Under the pieces are notes generated by a model. It was given only the letters and a program-made list of their open reading frames with translations, was not told where the DNA came from and did not search any database. From contig NZ_AP029023.1 of NCBI RefSeq assembly GCF_037076555.1, forward strand, positions 1,674,001 to 1,738,000: a stretch of DNA of 64,000 nucleotides, given 5' to 3'. The stretch is from Methylophilus sp. DW102. GTDB lineage: Bacteria > Pseudomonadota > Gammaproteobacteria > Burkholderiales > Methylophilaceae. The number at the start of each line of letters is the position of its first letter. Within the stretch, counting starts at the first letter, position 1. This document shows positions 45,556-54,709 of the stretch, one piece after another. Made by a program: the position numbers and the translations under genes.

Positions 45556-46666
45556 GTCACATCAATCACATCCCGTCCCGATTCAACTGCCTGATGTTCA
45601 TGTCGCTGCGCAAATGGCAGCGACCATCAAGGGCTTGGCGCGAGAACTGGGGTTTGGCAATATCGGCATTACCGATACCGACTTGTCTGCCGCGGAGCCT
45701 GAATTTTTAAAGTGGCTGGACAAACAATACCACGGCGATATGGATTATATGGCAAAACATGGGACCAAGCGAACCCGTCCGGCAGAATTGGTGCCTGGCA
45801 CCTTGCGCGTGATCTCGGTCAACCTCAATTATTTGCCCGCAGATGCAGCCGACGGCTGGCAGGTGCTGGAGAGCCCTGAGCAGGCTTATGTCGCCCGCTA
45901 TGCCATGGGGCGCGATTACCATAAAGTGATGCGGCAAAAATTGCAGCAATTGTGTACCCGCATCACCGAGACCTTTGGCAGTTTTGAATACCGTGTATTT
46001 GCCGACAGTGCGCCGGTGATGGAGGTAGCACTGGCCACCAAAGCCGGTGTGGGCTGGCGCGGCAAGCATACGCTGCTACTCAATCGCCAGCAGGGATCAT
46101 GGTTTTTTCTGGGGGAAATTTATACCAACCTGCCGCTACCAGTGGACCCGCCCACCTCTGCACATTGCGGCAGTTGCACTGCGTGCATCACTGTCTGCCC
46201 GACCGCTGCCATCGTTGCACCTTACGAACTAGACGCCCGCCGCTGTATCTCTTACCTCACCATAGAACATCAAGGCAGCATTCCCGAGGAGTTAAGGCCA
46301 CTGATGGGCAACCGGGTGTATGGCTGTGACGATTGCCAGCTAACCTGCCCGTGGAACAAGTTTGCCGTCAAGACCTCAGAGCCCGACTTTGCGGTACGGC
46401 ATGGGCTGGACAGCCTGAGCCTGGTGACCTGTTTTGGCTGGACCGAAGCTGAATTTCAGCAAAAAATGGCGGGGAGCGCGATCTACCGCATAGGCTACAC
46501 GCAGTGGTTGCGCAATATTGCCGTCGGCTTGGGTAATGCGCCGACGTCGATGGCGGTGATTGCAGCACTGAAGTCACGGGCACAGGATGAAAATGCCTTG
46601 GTGCGGGAGCATGTGGCCTGGGCACTGGCGCAACACCAGGCGCACGCGCATGAAGGCTTATGCTGA
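45554..46666 (+). CDS. queG: Epoxyqueuosine reductase QueG
   Basis: A cobalamin and 4Fe-4S enzyme for the last step of queuosine synthesis in tRNA, 370 residues. GFGNIGITDTDLS, YHGDMDYMAKHG and PGTLRVISVNLNYLP match the family. Two ferredoxin-type clusters are CGSCTACITVCP and CDDCQLTCPWN; a HEAT-like C-terminus ends AHEGLC. ATG 45554 overlaps the tsaE start codon on the other strand; an ATG at 45614 is possible. Its 3' end overlaps the ROK kinase gene by 9 bp tail to tail. Confidence 0.95.
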   Translation: MSHQSHPVPIQLPDVHVAAQMAATIKGLARELGFGNIGITDTDLSAAEPEFLKWLDKQYHGDMDYMAKHGTKRTRPAELVPGTLRVISVNLNYLPADAADGWQVLESPEQAYVARYAMGRDYHKVMRQKLQQLCTRITETFGSFEYRVFADSAPVMEVALATKAGVGWRGKHTLLLNRQQGSWFFLGEIYTNLPLPVDPPTSAHCGSCTACITVCPTAAIVAPYELDARRCISYLTIEHQGSIPEELRPLMGNRVYGCDDCQLTCPWNKFAVKTSEPDFAVRHGLDSLSLVTCFGWTEAEFQQKMAGSAIYRIGYTQWLRNIAVGLGNAPTSMAVIAALKSRAQDENALVREHVAWALAQHQAHAHEGLC

Positions 46667-47605
46667 GCGGGTAGTGGACTCGGCCAGCAAGGCAGCACCC
46701 AGCATGCCCGCAATATCGCCAGAGCGAGATAGATGAACCACGACCTTGCCTCTGAGTACCGGGATCAAGTCAGCTTCCAGCCGTTGATAAAACGCCTCAG
46801 ACATCAGCGACCATGCGGCAACCACGCCACCGCCAATCAAAACGGTGCCGACATCAACCACCTTGAGTACACTCGCCAGCATTTGCGCCAGTTTGCGACC
46901 AGCATCCGCGTAGACTGCGCGCGCATGTTCATCGCCCTGCTCCGCAGCCAGCGCAATCTCCAAAGCACTCCTTGTCTGGCCAGTCAACTCGGCATAGCCT
47001 CTGCTGATGCCGGTGGCAGAAGCATATTGCTCAACGCAACCTCGGTTACCACAGCCACACAAGCGGCCTTGATGCTCCACAATAATATGCCCGGCCTCGA
47101 GCGCATAACCATGCTGCCCGGCCCAAACATGACCATTCACGACCAAGCCGGCACCCACTCCGGTGCCCAGGCCCAGATACAGCAAACCACCAGCTGGCTG
47201 ACCAAGCAGGCTAAATTCCCCAAAGGCTGCAGCATTGGCATCGTTCTCGACCCGGATATTGAAACCAAGCCGGGCACCGAGATCGTGGCCCAGATTCACG
47301 TTCAACAAGCCCGGTAAATTGGGCGATTGCGCCAGGATACCCGTGTGCGGATCAATAAAGCCGGGAAAACCAATGCCTATACTCTGAATCGTCGGATATT
47401 TTTCAAGCAATGGCTGGATGGCTTCTGCCGTAACCGCAATAATCTTTTGCCAGGCCTGTGCTGGCGAGTGCTGCTTGCAAATGGCAGAATAGTTTGCCTC
47501 AAAACGCGTTTCTTCAATCAGGCGCAGATCAGAAAACACACCTAAACGCAGATTGGTCCCGCCCACATCCAGACCCAAACGATAAACCGGAGTCACATCA
47601 CGCAT
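46658..47605 (-). CDS. ROK-family sugar kinase, probably glucokinase
   Basis: A 315-residue ROK kinase. It has the ATP site LGLDVGGTNLRLG, the sugar-binding VENDANAAAFGEF with catalytic Asp, a GLGTGVGAGL phosphate loop and the zinc-binding ROK motif CGCGNRGCVEQYAS. ATG 47605 lies within the end of malQ (8-bp overlap), so translation is coupled; a GTG at 47659 is less likely. Being last in the glgC-GH57-malQ run, it probably phosphorylates the glucose released by glucan remodelling. Exact sugar is not proven. Confidence 0.9.
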   Translation of the reverse strand: MRDVTPVYRLGLDVGGTNLRLGVFSDLRLIEETRFEANYSAICKQHSPAQAWQKIIAVTAEAIQPLLEKYPTIQSIGIGFPGFIDPHTGILAQSPNLPGLLNVNLGHDLGARLGFNIRVENDANAAAFGEFSLLGQPAGGLLYLGLGTGVGAGLVVNGHVWAGQHGYALEAGHIIVEHQGRLCGCGNRGCVEQYASATGISRGYAELTGQTRSALEIALAAEQGDEHARAVYADAGRKLAQMLASVLKVVDVGTVLIGGGVVAAWSLMSEAFYQRLEADLIPVLRGKVVVHLSRSGDIAGMLGAALLAESTTRSA

Positions 47606-49055
47606 GGAAGCGGCCACTTTCTTCAACACTGTGTCTAAAAGACAATAATTTCTCTTCACTCAGTTGCGACCATTGCATGCGCCAGCACCAGTTACCTTCT
47701 ATGGTGCCTGGCGTGTTCATGCGCGCCTGGCTGTCCAGCGCGAGAATGTCTTGCATGGGGATAATTGCCAGCTTGGCCTGGCTCTCCAGGGTCAGTTTAA
47801 TCAGGGCTGCGGGCATTTGCGGAGGATGTTGATTCAGGTAATCATGTAAATGATTACGCACATGCTCTGGCGCGGTGAGGTACCAGCCCAGGGTGGTATC
47901 GTTATCATGCGTGCCGGTATAAGCAACGCTGTTTTGTTCTATGTTTTCTGGCAAGTAAGGATTGTCTTCACCGCCACCAAACGCAAACTGTAAAATTTTC
48001 ATGCCAGGCAAGTCGAATCCATGGCGCAAGGCATCCACCTCTGCGGTGATAATGCCCAAGTCCTCAGCCACCAGACTCAGCTCCGGGAAGGTCTCGGTGA
48101 TGGCGTTTAACAGCGCTTCACCTGGCGCCTCTTGCCAAGTCCCGTTAATGGCAGTGGGCTCTTCTGCGGGGATTTCCCAAGCGGCCTGCAAGCCCCTGAA
48201 GTGATCAATCCGTAGCACATCAAACAGCTGTGCCTGCGTATCGATACGCCCCAGCCACCATGAAAACCCATCTTTTTGCATGGCCAGCCAGTCGTAATGC
48301 GGATTCCCCCAGCGTTGTCCGGTTTCAGAGAAATAGTCTGGCGGCACACCCGCTACGACGGTCATGTTCAGGGTGTCATCCAGCTTGAACCATGCGGGAT
48401 GCGCCCAGACATCGGCACTGTCGTAAGCGACAAAAATCGGGATATCGCCAAACAAGCGAATGCCGCGCTGATTGGCGTAACGCTTGAGCTGCGCCCATTG
48501 CTGAAAAAACACATACTGCGTAAACTTAATCAGCGTCAACGGCTCCTGGTGCGTGACCCGATAAGCTTGTAAGGCTTGTGGATCATGCTTGCGGTAAGCT
48601 TGTGGCCATTGCTGCCAGCTTTGATTATGGTGCTGCTCACGCAAGCAGCCAAACAAGGCAAAATCTTCCAGCCAGTATTGCTGCGTCTGACAGAATCTCG
48701 CAAACCCGGACCAGGACAGGCCATGGCCTTCGCCATGTGTGGGGGCGCTGCCTGACTGCACGCGCGCCATGACTTTAGCCATCAATGCAGGCAAACTCAG
48801 CGTGAGCTCATTGGGCAGACACCAGCCATCAAGCTGTAATTGCTGCGCGCTGATCATGCCGCTATGTCCTGCATGCGCGGAGACACTTTGATAGGGCGAC
48901 TGGTCTCCATGTGGCTGGTTGACCGGCAAGGTCTGCCACACCGATACGCCCATTTTGACCAGGGTGTCTACAAAACGATAGGCCTCTGGGCCGAGATTGC
49001 CCTCAGGCAATGAAGTGATGTGCATCAGCACACCCGCTTGTCTATGTTGCGTCAT
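47598..49055 (-). CDS. malQ: 4-alpha-glucanotransferase (amylomaltase, GH77)
   Basis: A 485-residue GH77 enzyme that moves maltosyl units between alpha-1,4-glucans and releases glucose. The nucleophile Asp is in VLRIDHFRGL, the acid/base Glu in VAEDLGIIT, and the third Asp in YTGTHDNDTTLGW. The N-terminus AGVLMHITSLPE is canonical. It lies 28 bp after the GH57 gene and overlaps the ROK kinase gene. Confidence 0.96.
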   Translation of the reverse strand: MTQHRQAGVLMHITSLPEGNLGPEAYRFVDTLVKMGVSVWQTLPVNQPHGDQSPYQSVSAHAGHSGMISAQQLQLDGWCLPNELTLSLPALMAKVMARVQSGSAPTHGEGHGLSWSGFARFCQTQQYWLEDFALFGCLREQHHNQSWQQWPQAYRKHDPQALQAYRVTHQEPLTLIKFTQYVFFQQWAQLKRYANQRGIRLFGDIPIFVAYDSADVWAHPAWFKLDDTLNMTVVAGVPPDYFSETGQRWGNPHYDWLAMQKDGFSWWLGRIDTQAQLFDVLRIDHFRGLQAAWEIPAEEPTAINGTWQEAPGEALLNAITETFPELSLVAEDLGIITAEVDALRHGFDLPGMKILQFAFGGGEDNPYLPENIEQNSVAYTGTHDNDTTLGWYLTAPEHVRNHLHDYLNQHPPQMPAALIKLTLESQAKLAIIPMQDILALDSQARMNTPGTIEGNWCWRMQWSQLSEEKLLSFRHSVEESGRFHA

Positions 49056-49083
49056 GGATTGGCATTCAAATCAGTTGAAAGAA

Positions 49084-50787
49084 TCAGGCGTTGCCCCGGC
49101 GCATGGTGCCTGCATTTTCGGCATCGCCACCGCCCAGACTGATGGGTTGTAACAAATGTGCAGGGGCTGTCAGGCCAAGTAATTTGTACAGGTTGCTCAA
49201 ATTACGGCGATAGAGTTGGTCAAAACTTTGTACGCTTTGGGCGCTGTTGTAATCGCCAAACCACCAGAACCAGTCCGAGCCTTCGCACAGGGCCAATTGC
49301 TGCTGGCATTTTTGTTTCTGTTCGGCTGAAAGTTGGTGTATCTGTTGATCATAATGCCGCTTGGCTACGCATAACAGATCCCAGGCACGGTTTTTGGCCG
49401 GCTCCCCAATCCAGGTACTAAAGGTGCCATAGACCCAACTCCCGGCGCAAATATCATCCAGCAAGCGTGGCGCTGGCAATGTGTGTTTCTGCTGCAAAGC
49501 GAGAATATCGCTAAAAGTCGTCATCTGGATATCCGGATGCTGCGCCAGCGCCTGATAGAGCTCGTGCAAGAAATAATAACCGTTGTATGGATAGTATTCC
49601 CAGGCATTCTCGCCATCCAGAATCACGCTAACCACCGGCGTCTCTTCACTGTTAGCCAGGATATGCTCCAGCGACTGAATAAAGTCATGCACCGCTTCGC
49701 TTGCGTATTGCTTGGAATACTCAAAACCAATTTTGTCAGACAGATGGTCGTCACGGAAAAAGCACACAATATCCTGCTGACCATTGGTGATCTTATAAGG
49801 CTGATACAGGTATTGCGCTGGCGTGTCGTGCGGCAGCCCAAGTTTACGCAAGCTGTTGGCAAGCACACCCTGGCCAGTGGCTGCCCAGGCCACGCCCTGC
49901 TCTGCCAGCAACGACAGTGCAGGATGCGAGACCGCGCCTTCAGCAGGCCACATACCATTGGCGGGCTGACCAAATATTTTTTCATGATAGCGCTGTGCCG
50001 CCTGCACATGAGCAATCGCACGCGGATAACCGTCTGGATAGGTGGCTGACTGCGGCAACGGCGCATTGGGCATGGCGTCACGCGCACTTTCCAAATCAAT
50101 GAGCAATGGCAAGATGGGATGGTAGTAAGGCGTGGTGGTCATTTCAATGCGGCCTTTTTTCAGCAAGGCCTGATAGCGCGGCAAAATGCCTTGCAAGGTC
50201 TCGCTGATCACGGCTAACAGCGCTTGCCTGTCTTCCAGGGTAAACAACACGCCTTTTTGCATCAGGGTTTGCACAGTTTTGTTTTTGCGGCGCAAGCTCT
50301 CCCCCGTCCATGCCAGGTGGTACCAGACCAGCAAGTCCGCTTTAAATTGCGCCGAGAGATAATGAAACTGGCCGTTTTGCATGATAGGCGCCACCAGTTC
50401 ATACAGCTTGAGCAAACGCTGATAATGCGGAAAAGGACTCAACATTTTTTCATGGTGTGCCTTGAAACAGCTGTCCACAATCAGGCGACACTCTTCATCC
50501 GTGATGTTTTCCAGATTGGGATCTGCCAGCAAACGCAGTAATGGGTCGCGCCACTGTCCAGACCGTGACTGCTCAGCATAATCTTCGAGCTGCTCCACCA
50601 GAATAGGTACAAAATTGAACGTTACCCTGGCGTTTGGATTTTGCTCCAGGTGAAAGGCCATATCACTGTAATCCTTGAGCGCATGCAAATACGTCCATGG
50701 CAGCACAAACTCGCCTGTCACCAGATCACGGTAATCCGGTTGGTGCATGTGCCAATATAAATTCAAGAGCAATTTTTTATCGGACAT
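49084..50787 (-). CDS. Glycoside hydrolase family 57 protein (alpha-amylase/glucanotransferase type)
   Basis: A 567-residue GH57 protein. The N-terminal HMHQPDYRD is GH57 motif 1. The probable nucleophile Glu lies in GMWPAEGAVS and the acid Asp in VILDGENAWEYY. GH57 members are alpha-amylases, branching enzymes or 4-alpha-glucanotransferases; the length is nearer the amylase type than the longer branching-enzyme type. AGAGG precedes ATG 50787. Between glgC and malQ, it likely trims or remodels glycogen in the cytoplasm, as no signal peptide is seen. Confidence 0.92.
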   Translation of the reverse strand: MSDKKLLLNLYWHMHQPDYRDLVTGEFVLPWTYLHALKDYSDMAFHLEQNPNARVTFNFVPILVEQLEDYAEQSRSGQWRDPLLRLLADPNLENITDEECRLIVDSCFKAHHEKMLSPFPHYQRLLKLYELVAPIMQNGQFHYLSAQFKADLLVWYHLAWTGESLRRKNKTVQTLMQKGVLFTLEDRQALLAVISETLQGILPRYQALLKKGRIEMTTTPYYHPILPLLIDLESARDAMPNAPLPQSATYPDGYPRAIAHVQAAQRYHEKIFGQPANGMWPAEGAVSHPALSLLAEQGVAWAATGQGVLANSLRKLGLPHDTPAQYLYQPYKITNGQQDIVCFFRDDHLSDKIGFEYSKQYASEAVHDFIQSLEHILANSEETPVVSVILDGENAWEYYPYNGYYFLHELYQALAQHPDIQMTTFSDILALQQKHTLPAPRLLDDICAGSWVYGTFSTWIGEPAKNRAWDLLCVAKRHYDQQIHQLSAEQKQKCQQQLALCEGSDWFWWFGDYNSAQSVQSFDQLYRRNLSNLYKLLGLTAPAHLLQPISLGGGDAENAGTMRRGNA

Positions 50788-50823
50788 CCTTCAACCTCTT
50801 TCACTCATTCAATGACTTTTAAA

Positions 50824-52146
50824 CTACTTCACACGGTATAAATCTTGGCCCAGCATGTCGGGTGTGACCAGTACGATGCCTTTTTCAGAGACATGAAAGC
50901 GCTTTCTATCTCGCTCCAGATCGACACCGATCTGCATGCCAGCAGGAATCTCGCAGCCGCGGTCTATCACTGCGTTGCGCATGATGACCCCCTCGTTAAT
51001 TTTGACCTTGGGCAGCACTACAGCGCCATCCAGATCGGAATAATCCGCTACATGCACGCCGGAAAAAAGCACTGAGTTAGACACGCAAGAACCACTGATC
51101 AGGCAGCCCCCTGACACCAGCGAGTCTGTCGCCTTGCCCGTACGGCCTTCATCCTTGAATACAAATTTTGCCGGCGGCAGTTGTTCCTGATATGTCCAGA
51201 TCGGCCATTCACTGTCATACAGATTGAGCTCTGGAATCACCTTGGTCAGCTCCATATTAGCTTCCCAGTAGGCATCTATGGTTCCCACATCCCGCCAGTA
51301 AAAGTTGTTGCCTTGTGCACCGACGCAACTATCGGTAAATCGGTGCGCCTGTACCCGGTATTTTTTGATGATGTAAGGAATAATGTCCTGCCCAAAGTCA
51401 TGGTGTGACTTGCGGTCATAAGCATCCCGGATCAATTGTTCGTACAAAAATTTGGCATTGAAGATATAAATACCCATGCTGGCAAAAGCCACCTCGGGAT
51501 TGTTCGGGCTAGGCTTGGGATGCGCTGGCTTTTCATCAAAGGCGATCACGCGGTCGGTGGCGTCCACCTCCAATACCCCAAACCCTTTGGCGTCTTCGAG
51601 CGGCACATTGATGCATGCAATGGTCATATCGGCATTGCTGCGTGCATGCGTCGCCAGCATTTTGCCGTAGTCCATTTTATAGATATGGTCGCCGGCCAGG
51701 ACCAGAATATATTCGCCGCCATTCTCTCGCAGCAAATCAATATTCTGATAGACCGCATCAGCCGTGCCTTTGTACCATTCCTCGCCCAGACGCTGCTGGG
51801 CAGGAATAATGTTGACGTATTCGTTAAACTCCCCACGCAAAAAGCCCCAGCCGCGCTGAACATGCTGAATCAGGCTTTGCGCTTTGTATTGGGTCGCCAC
51901 ATTAATGCGGCGGATGCCAGAGTTAATGCAATTAGACAAGGGGAAGTCGATAATGCGGAATTTGCCACCAAACTGTACAGCCGGTTTGGCCCGCCAGTCT
52001 GTGAGGTTTTTTAACCGGCTGCCACGACCACCCGCCAGGATAATGGCAACGGTATTTTTCGTCAGGTTACTGATAAACCGGTCGGAGGGACGTTCTTGCC
52101 GCCGGTTGGCTTTACGACGTTCAACAAACTCTGCTACTTGAGACAT
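50824..52146 (-). CDS. glgC: Glucose-1-phosphate adenylyltransferase
   Basis: Makes ADP-glucose from ATP and glucose-1-phosphate, the committed step of glycogen synthesis. 440 residues from ATG 52146, preceded by AGGAA; the frame to 52338 is unsupported. The nucleotide loop is [14 protein letters not shown], with the sugar-phosphate region FDEKP and a C-terminal left-handed beta-helix ([18 protein letters not shown]). It is divergent from glgB across a 220-bp spacer (52147-52366), which probably holds both promoters. It heads the minus-strand run glgC-GH57-malQ-kinase. Confidence 0.97.
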   Translation of the reverse strand: MSQVAEFVERRKANRRQERPSDRFISNLTKNTVAIILAGGRGSRLKNLTDWRAKPAVQFGGKFRIIDFPLSNCINSGIRRINVATQYKAQSLIQHVQRGWGFLRGEFNEYVNIIPAQQRLGEEWYKGTADAVYQNIDLLRENGGEYILVLAGDHIYKMDYGKMLATHARSNADMTIACINVPLEDAKGFGVLEVDATDRVIAFDEKPAHPKPSPNNPEVAFASMGIYIFNAKFLYEQLIRDAYDRKSHHDFGQDIIPYIIKKYRVQAHRFTDSCVGAQGNNFYWRDVGTIDAYWEANMELTKVIPELNLYDSEWPIWTYQEQLPPAKFVFKDEGRTGKATDSLVSGGCLISGSCVSNSVLFSGVHVADYSDLDGAVVLPKVKINEGVIMRNAVIDRGCEIPAGMQIGVDLERDRKRFHVSEKGIVLVTPDMLGQDLYRVK

Positions 52147-52366
52147 GATGCTATTCCTGTTTTTCCTGATCCTGGGAACCAGCCTACAGTCATTATTGTC
52201 AGCGTTGCGCGTTTCAGCAGAGACGACACAAGGCTTTGCATCTGCAGGTCTGACATCCACAGTCTGCATGATAATTGGGGTAAAGACAACGAAATTCCGG
52301 GGGCGAATGACGTAAATCTTAACTTTTTTTGATAGCATGGAATCTGCTTAACCGGATACCGACAGC

Positions 52367-54583
52367 ATGACTGCCAAAGCTTCTCATCAAATTGCCACCG
52401 ACAATCATCATTTGCAACGGATTTTAGACGCTACCCATCATAATCCCTTTGAATATTTGGGGTCGCATCAGAATGCGAAAACCAAACGCTGGCAGGTGCG
52501 TGTGTTCATACCAACGGCAGAACAAGTATGGCTCAACAATGGCAAAAATTGGCAGCCCATGCAGCAGGCGCATGCCCAGGGCTTGTTTATTTACGAGTCA
52601 GACAGTCCTGTTTCAACCCCTGCCCCACTGCAAATTCAGCCCAAGGGGCAAGCTAGCCGTTACGAAACCCTGGATGTCTATGGTTTTGACAGCACCGTGT
52701 CTGCCGATGACCTGTATCTGTTTGCTGAAGGTCGTTTTTACCAGGCCTACAATACCCTGGGCGCGGTCCCCATGCAGGTGAATGGGGTGGCGGGCGTCCG
52801 GTTTGCTGTCTGGGCGCCCAATGCGTCACGGGTCAGTGTGGTCGGCAACTTTAACCAGTGGGATGGCCGTATCCATGCCATGCGTGTCATTGGTAGCACC
52901 GGTGTTTGGGAGTTATTTATTCCCCACCTGACCGAACATGATTTATACAAATTTGAGATCCGCAACCGCGAGCATGGCTATGTCATGCTCAAGGCCGACC
53001 CCTATGGCAGAGCCTTTGAGCCTAGACCCGGCACGGCCAATCGCATCTGCCATAGCGAGTACACCTGGCAAGATGATGGCTGGTTGCAGCAACGCCAGCA
53101 GCATGACTGGCTGCATGCCCCATTTAACTGTTATGAAGTGCATTTAGGCAGTTGGCAACGAGACCCAAACGGCCACTTTATGGGCTATCGCGCCATGGCA
53201 GAGGCGCTGATTCCACATTTGCTAGAGATGGGCTATACCCATATCGAGCTGTTACCAATTGCCGAACATCCGCTGAATGAATCCTGGGGTTATCAGGTGA
53301 CGGGCTACTTTGCCCCCACCCAGCGCTATGGCAGCCCGGATGATCTTAAATATTTTATTGACCGCTGTCATGCCGCCAATATCGGCGTCATTCTGGACTG
53401 GGTCCCTGGTCACTTCCCCAAAGATGACTGGGCGCTGGCGCGTTTTGATGGCACGGCGCTGTATGAACATGCAGACCCCCGCCTGGGCGAACATATGGAC
53501 TGGGGCACCTATATCTTCAATTATGGCCGCAATGAAGTGCGCAGCTTTTTACTCAGCAATGCTTATTACTGGCTGCAAGAGTTTCACATTGACGGCTTGC
53601 GTGTGGATGCCGTGGCGTCCATGCTCTACCTGGATTACTCGCGCAAAGATGGAGAATGGTTGCCTAATGTCTATGGCGGACGTGAAAACCTGGACGTGAT
53701 CGAGTTTCTCAAGCAACTGAACGTGATGGTGGGCGAACGCTTCCCCGGCGCATTGACGATAGCCGAGGAATCAACGGCCTGGCCCGCCGTTTCGCGACCG
53801 GTCTATGCCGGGGGCCTGGGGTTCAGTATGAAATGGAATATGGGCTGGATGAATGATGTCCTGACCTACATGCAACTGGATCCGGTCTACCGCCAATACC
53901 ACCATAATCGCCTGACCTTTGGTCAGATGTACGCTTATTCCGAGAACTTTGTCCTGCCGTTCTCGCACGACGAAGTGGTCCACGGCAAAAAGTCCTTACT
54001 CGAAAAAATGCCTGGGGATGATTGGCAAAAATTCGCCAACTTGCGTCTGTTGATGACCTTGCAAATGACCATGCCAGGTAAAAAGCTCAACTTTATGGGC
54101 AATGAAATTGCCCAGCGCCGTGAGTGGCGTGTCAACCAAAGCCTGGACTGGCATTTACTTGAAGACACTGCCGCTGACCATGACCTGCATCGAGGTATAC
54201 AGCGCGTTTGCAAGGACCTCAACTGGCTCTATCGCCATCAAAGCGCACTCCATGCCCATGACTTTGATGCACAGGGCTTTCAATGGATAGACTGCGAAGA
54301 TGCCGCGCAATCAATATTAAGCTACGTCAGACGCGGCAAAGACCATAGTTTTGTTATAATCCTACTTAATTTCACACCGGTACCGCGCCATCAATACCGT
54401 TTGGGCGTACCACAATCGGGTTACTATCAGGAATTGTTTAACAGTGACGCCGCTTGTTATGGTGGCAGCAATGTTGGTAATGGTTCCGGCTGTCCTAGTG
54501 ACCCCGTGCCATGGATGAACCAGCCAGCCTCCATCAGCCTAAACTTGCCGCCACTTGGGGGTGTCATACTTCAGTTACAATAA
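52367..54583 (+). CDS. glgB: 1,4-alpha-glucan branching enzyme
   Basis: A 738-residue GH13 enzyme creating alpha-1,6 branches in glycogen. It has an N-terminal N1 domain and a CBM48 (about 125-220), then a catalytic barrel with DWVPGHFP, the nucleophile in GLRVDAVASM, the acid in TIAEEST and the third Asp in FSHDEVVHGKKSL. The C-terminus carries an all-beta domain. A Gly/Ser/Asn stretch near the end (GGSNVGNGSG) is slightly unusual. Divergent from glgC; pgi follows after 126 bp. Confidence 0.97.
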   Translation: MTAKASHQIATDNHHLQRILDATHHNPFEYLGSHQNAKTKRWQVRVFIPTAEQVWLNNGKNWQPMQQAHAQGLFIYESDSPVSTPAPLQIQPKGQASRYETLDVYGFDSTVSADDLYLFAEGRFYQAYNTLGAVPMQVNGVAGVRFAVWAPNASRVSVVGNFNQWDGRIHAMRVIGSTGVWELFIPHLTEHDLYKFEIRNREHGYVMLKADPYGRAFEPRPGTANRICHSEYTWQDDGWLQQRQQHDWLHAPFNCYEVHLGSWQRDPNGHFMGYRAMAEALIPHLLEMGYTHIELLPIAEHPLNESWGYQVTGYFAPTQRYGSPDDLKYFIDRCHAANIGVILDWVPGHFPKDDWALARFDGTALYEHADPRLGEHMDWGTYIFNYGRNEVRSFLLSNAYYWLQEFHIDGLRVDAVASMLYLDYSRKDGEWLPNVYGGRENLDVIEFLKQLNVMVGERFPGALTIAEESTAWPAVSRPVYAGGLGFSMKWNMGWMNDVLTYMQLDPVYRQYHHNRLTFGQMYAYSENFVLPFSHDEVVHGKKSLLEKMPGDDWQKFANLRLLMTLQMTMPGKKLNFMGNEIAQRREWRVNQSLDWHLLEDTAADHDLHRGIQRVCKDLNWLYRHQSALHAHDFDAQGFQWIDCEDAAQSILSYVRRGKDHSFVIILLNFTPVPRHQYRLGVPQSGYYQELFNSDAACYGGSNVGNGSGCPSDPVPWMNQPASISLNLPPLGGVILQLQ

Positions 54584-54628
54584 CTGGTTACACTGACTAT
54601 ATGATGTAGCCTGGCAGTAAAGATTTTT

Positions 54629-54666
54629 GGCCAGACAAGAAAATTCAGAGATTGCCTTGTCTGGCC
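54629..54666. repeat. Inverted repeat between glgB and pgi
   Basis: A perfect 11-bp inverted repeat GGCCAGACAAG/CTTGTCTGGCC (54629-54639 with 54656-54666) around a 16-base centre. There is no T tract after it, so it is not a normal terminator; it may be an operator or a leader structure for pgi. Confidence 0.55.
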
Positions 54667-54709
54667 CCGTAAATTTAATTGACTTGAAAAACGATAGTAA
54701 CAACACGAC

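Noticed and set aside
52147..52338. N-terminal extension of glgC
   Set aside because: The family start and the ribosome site fit ATG 52146; the extension shows no similarity to GlgC.
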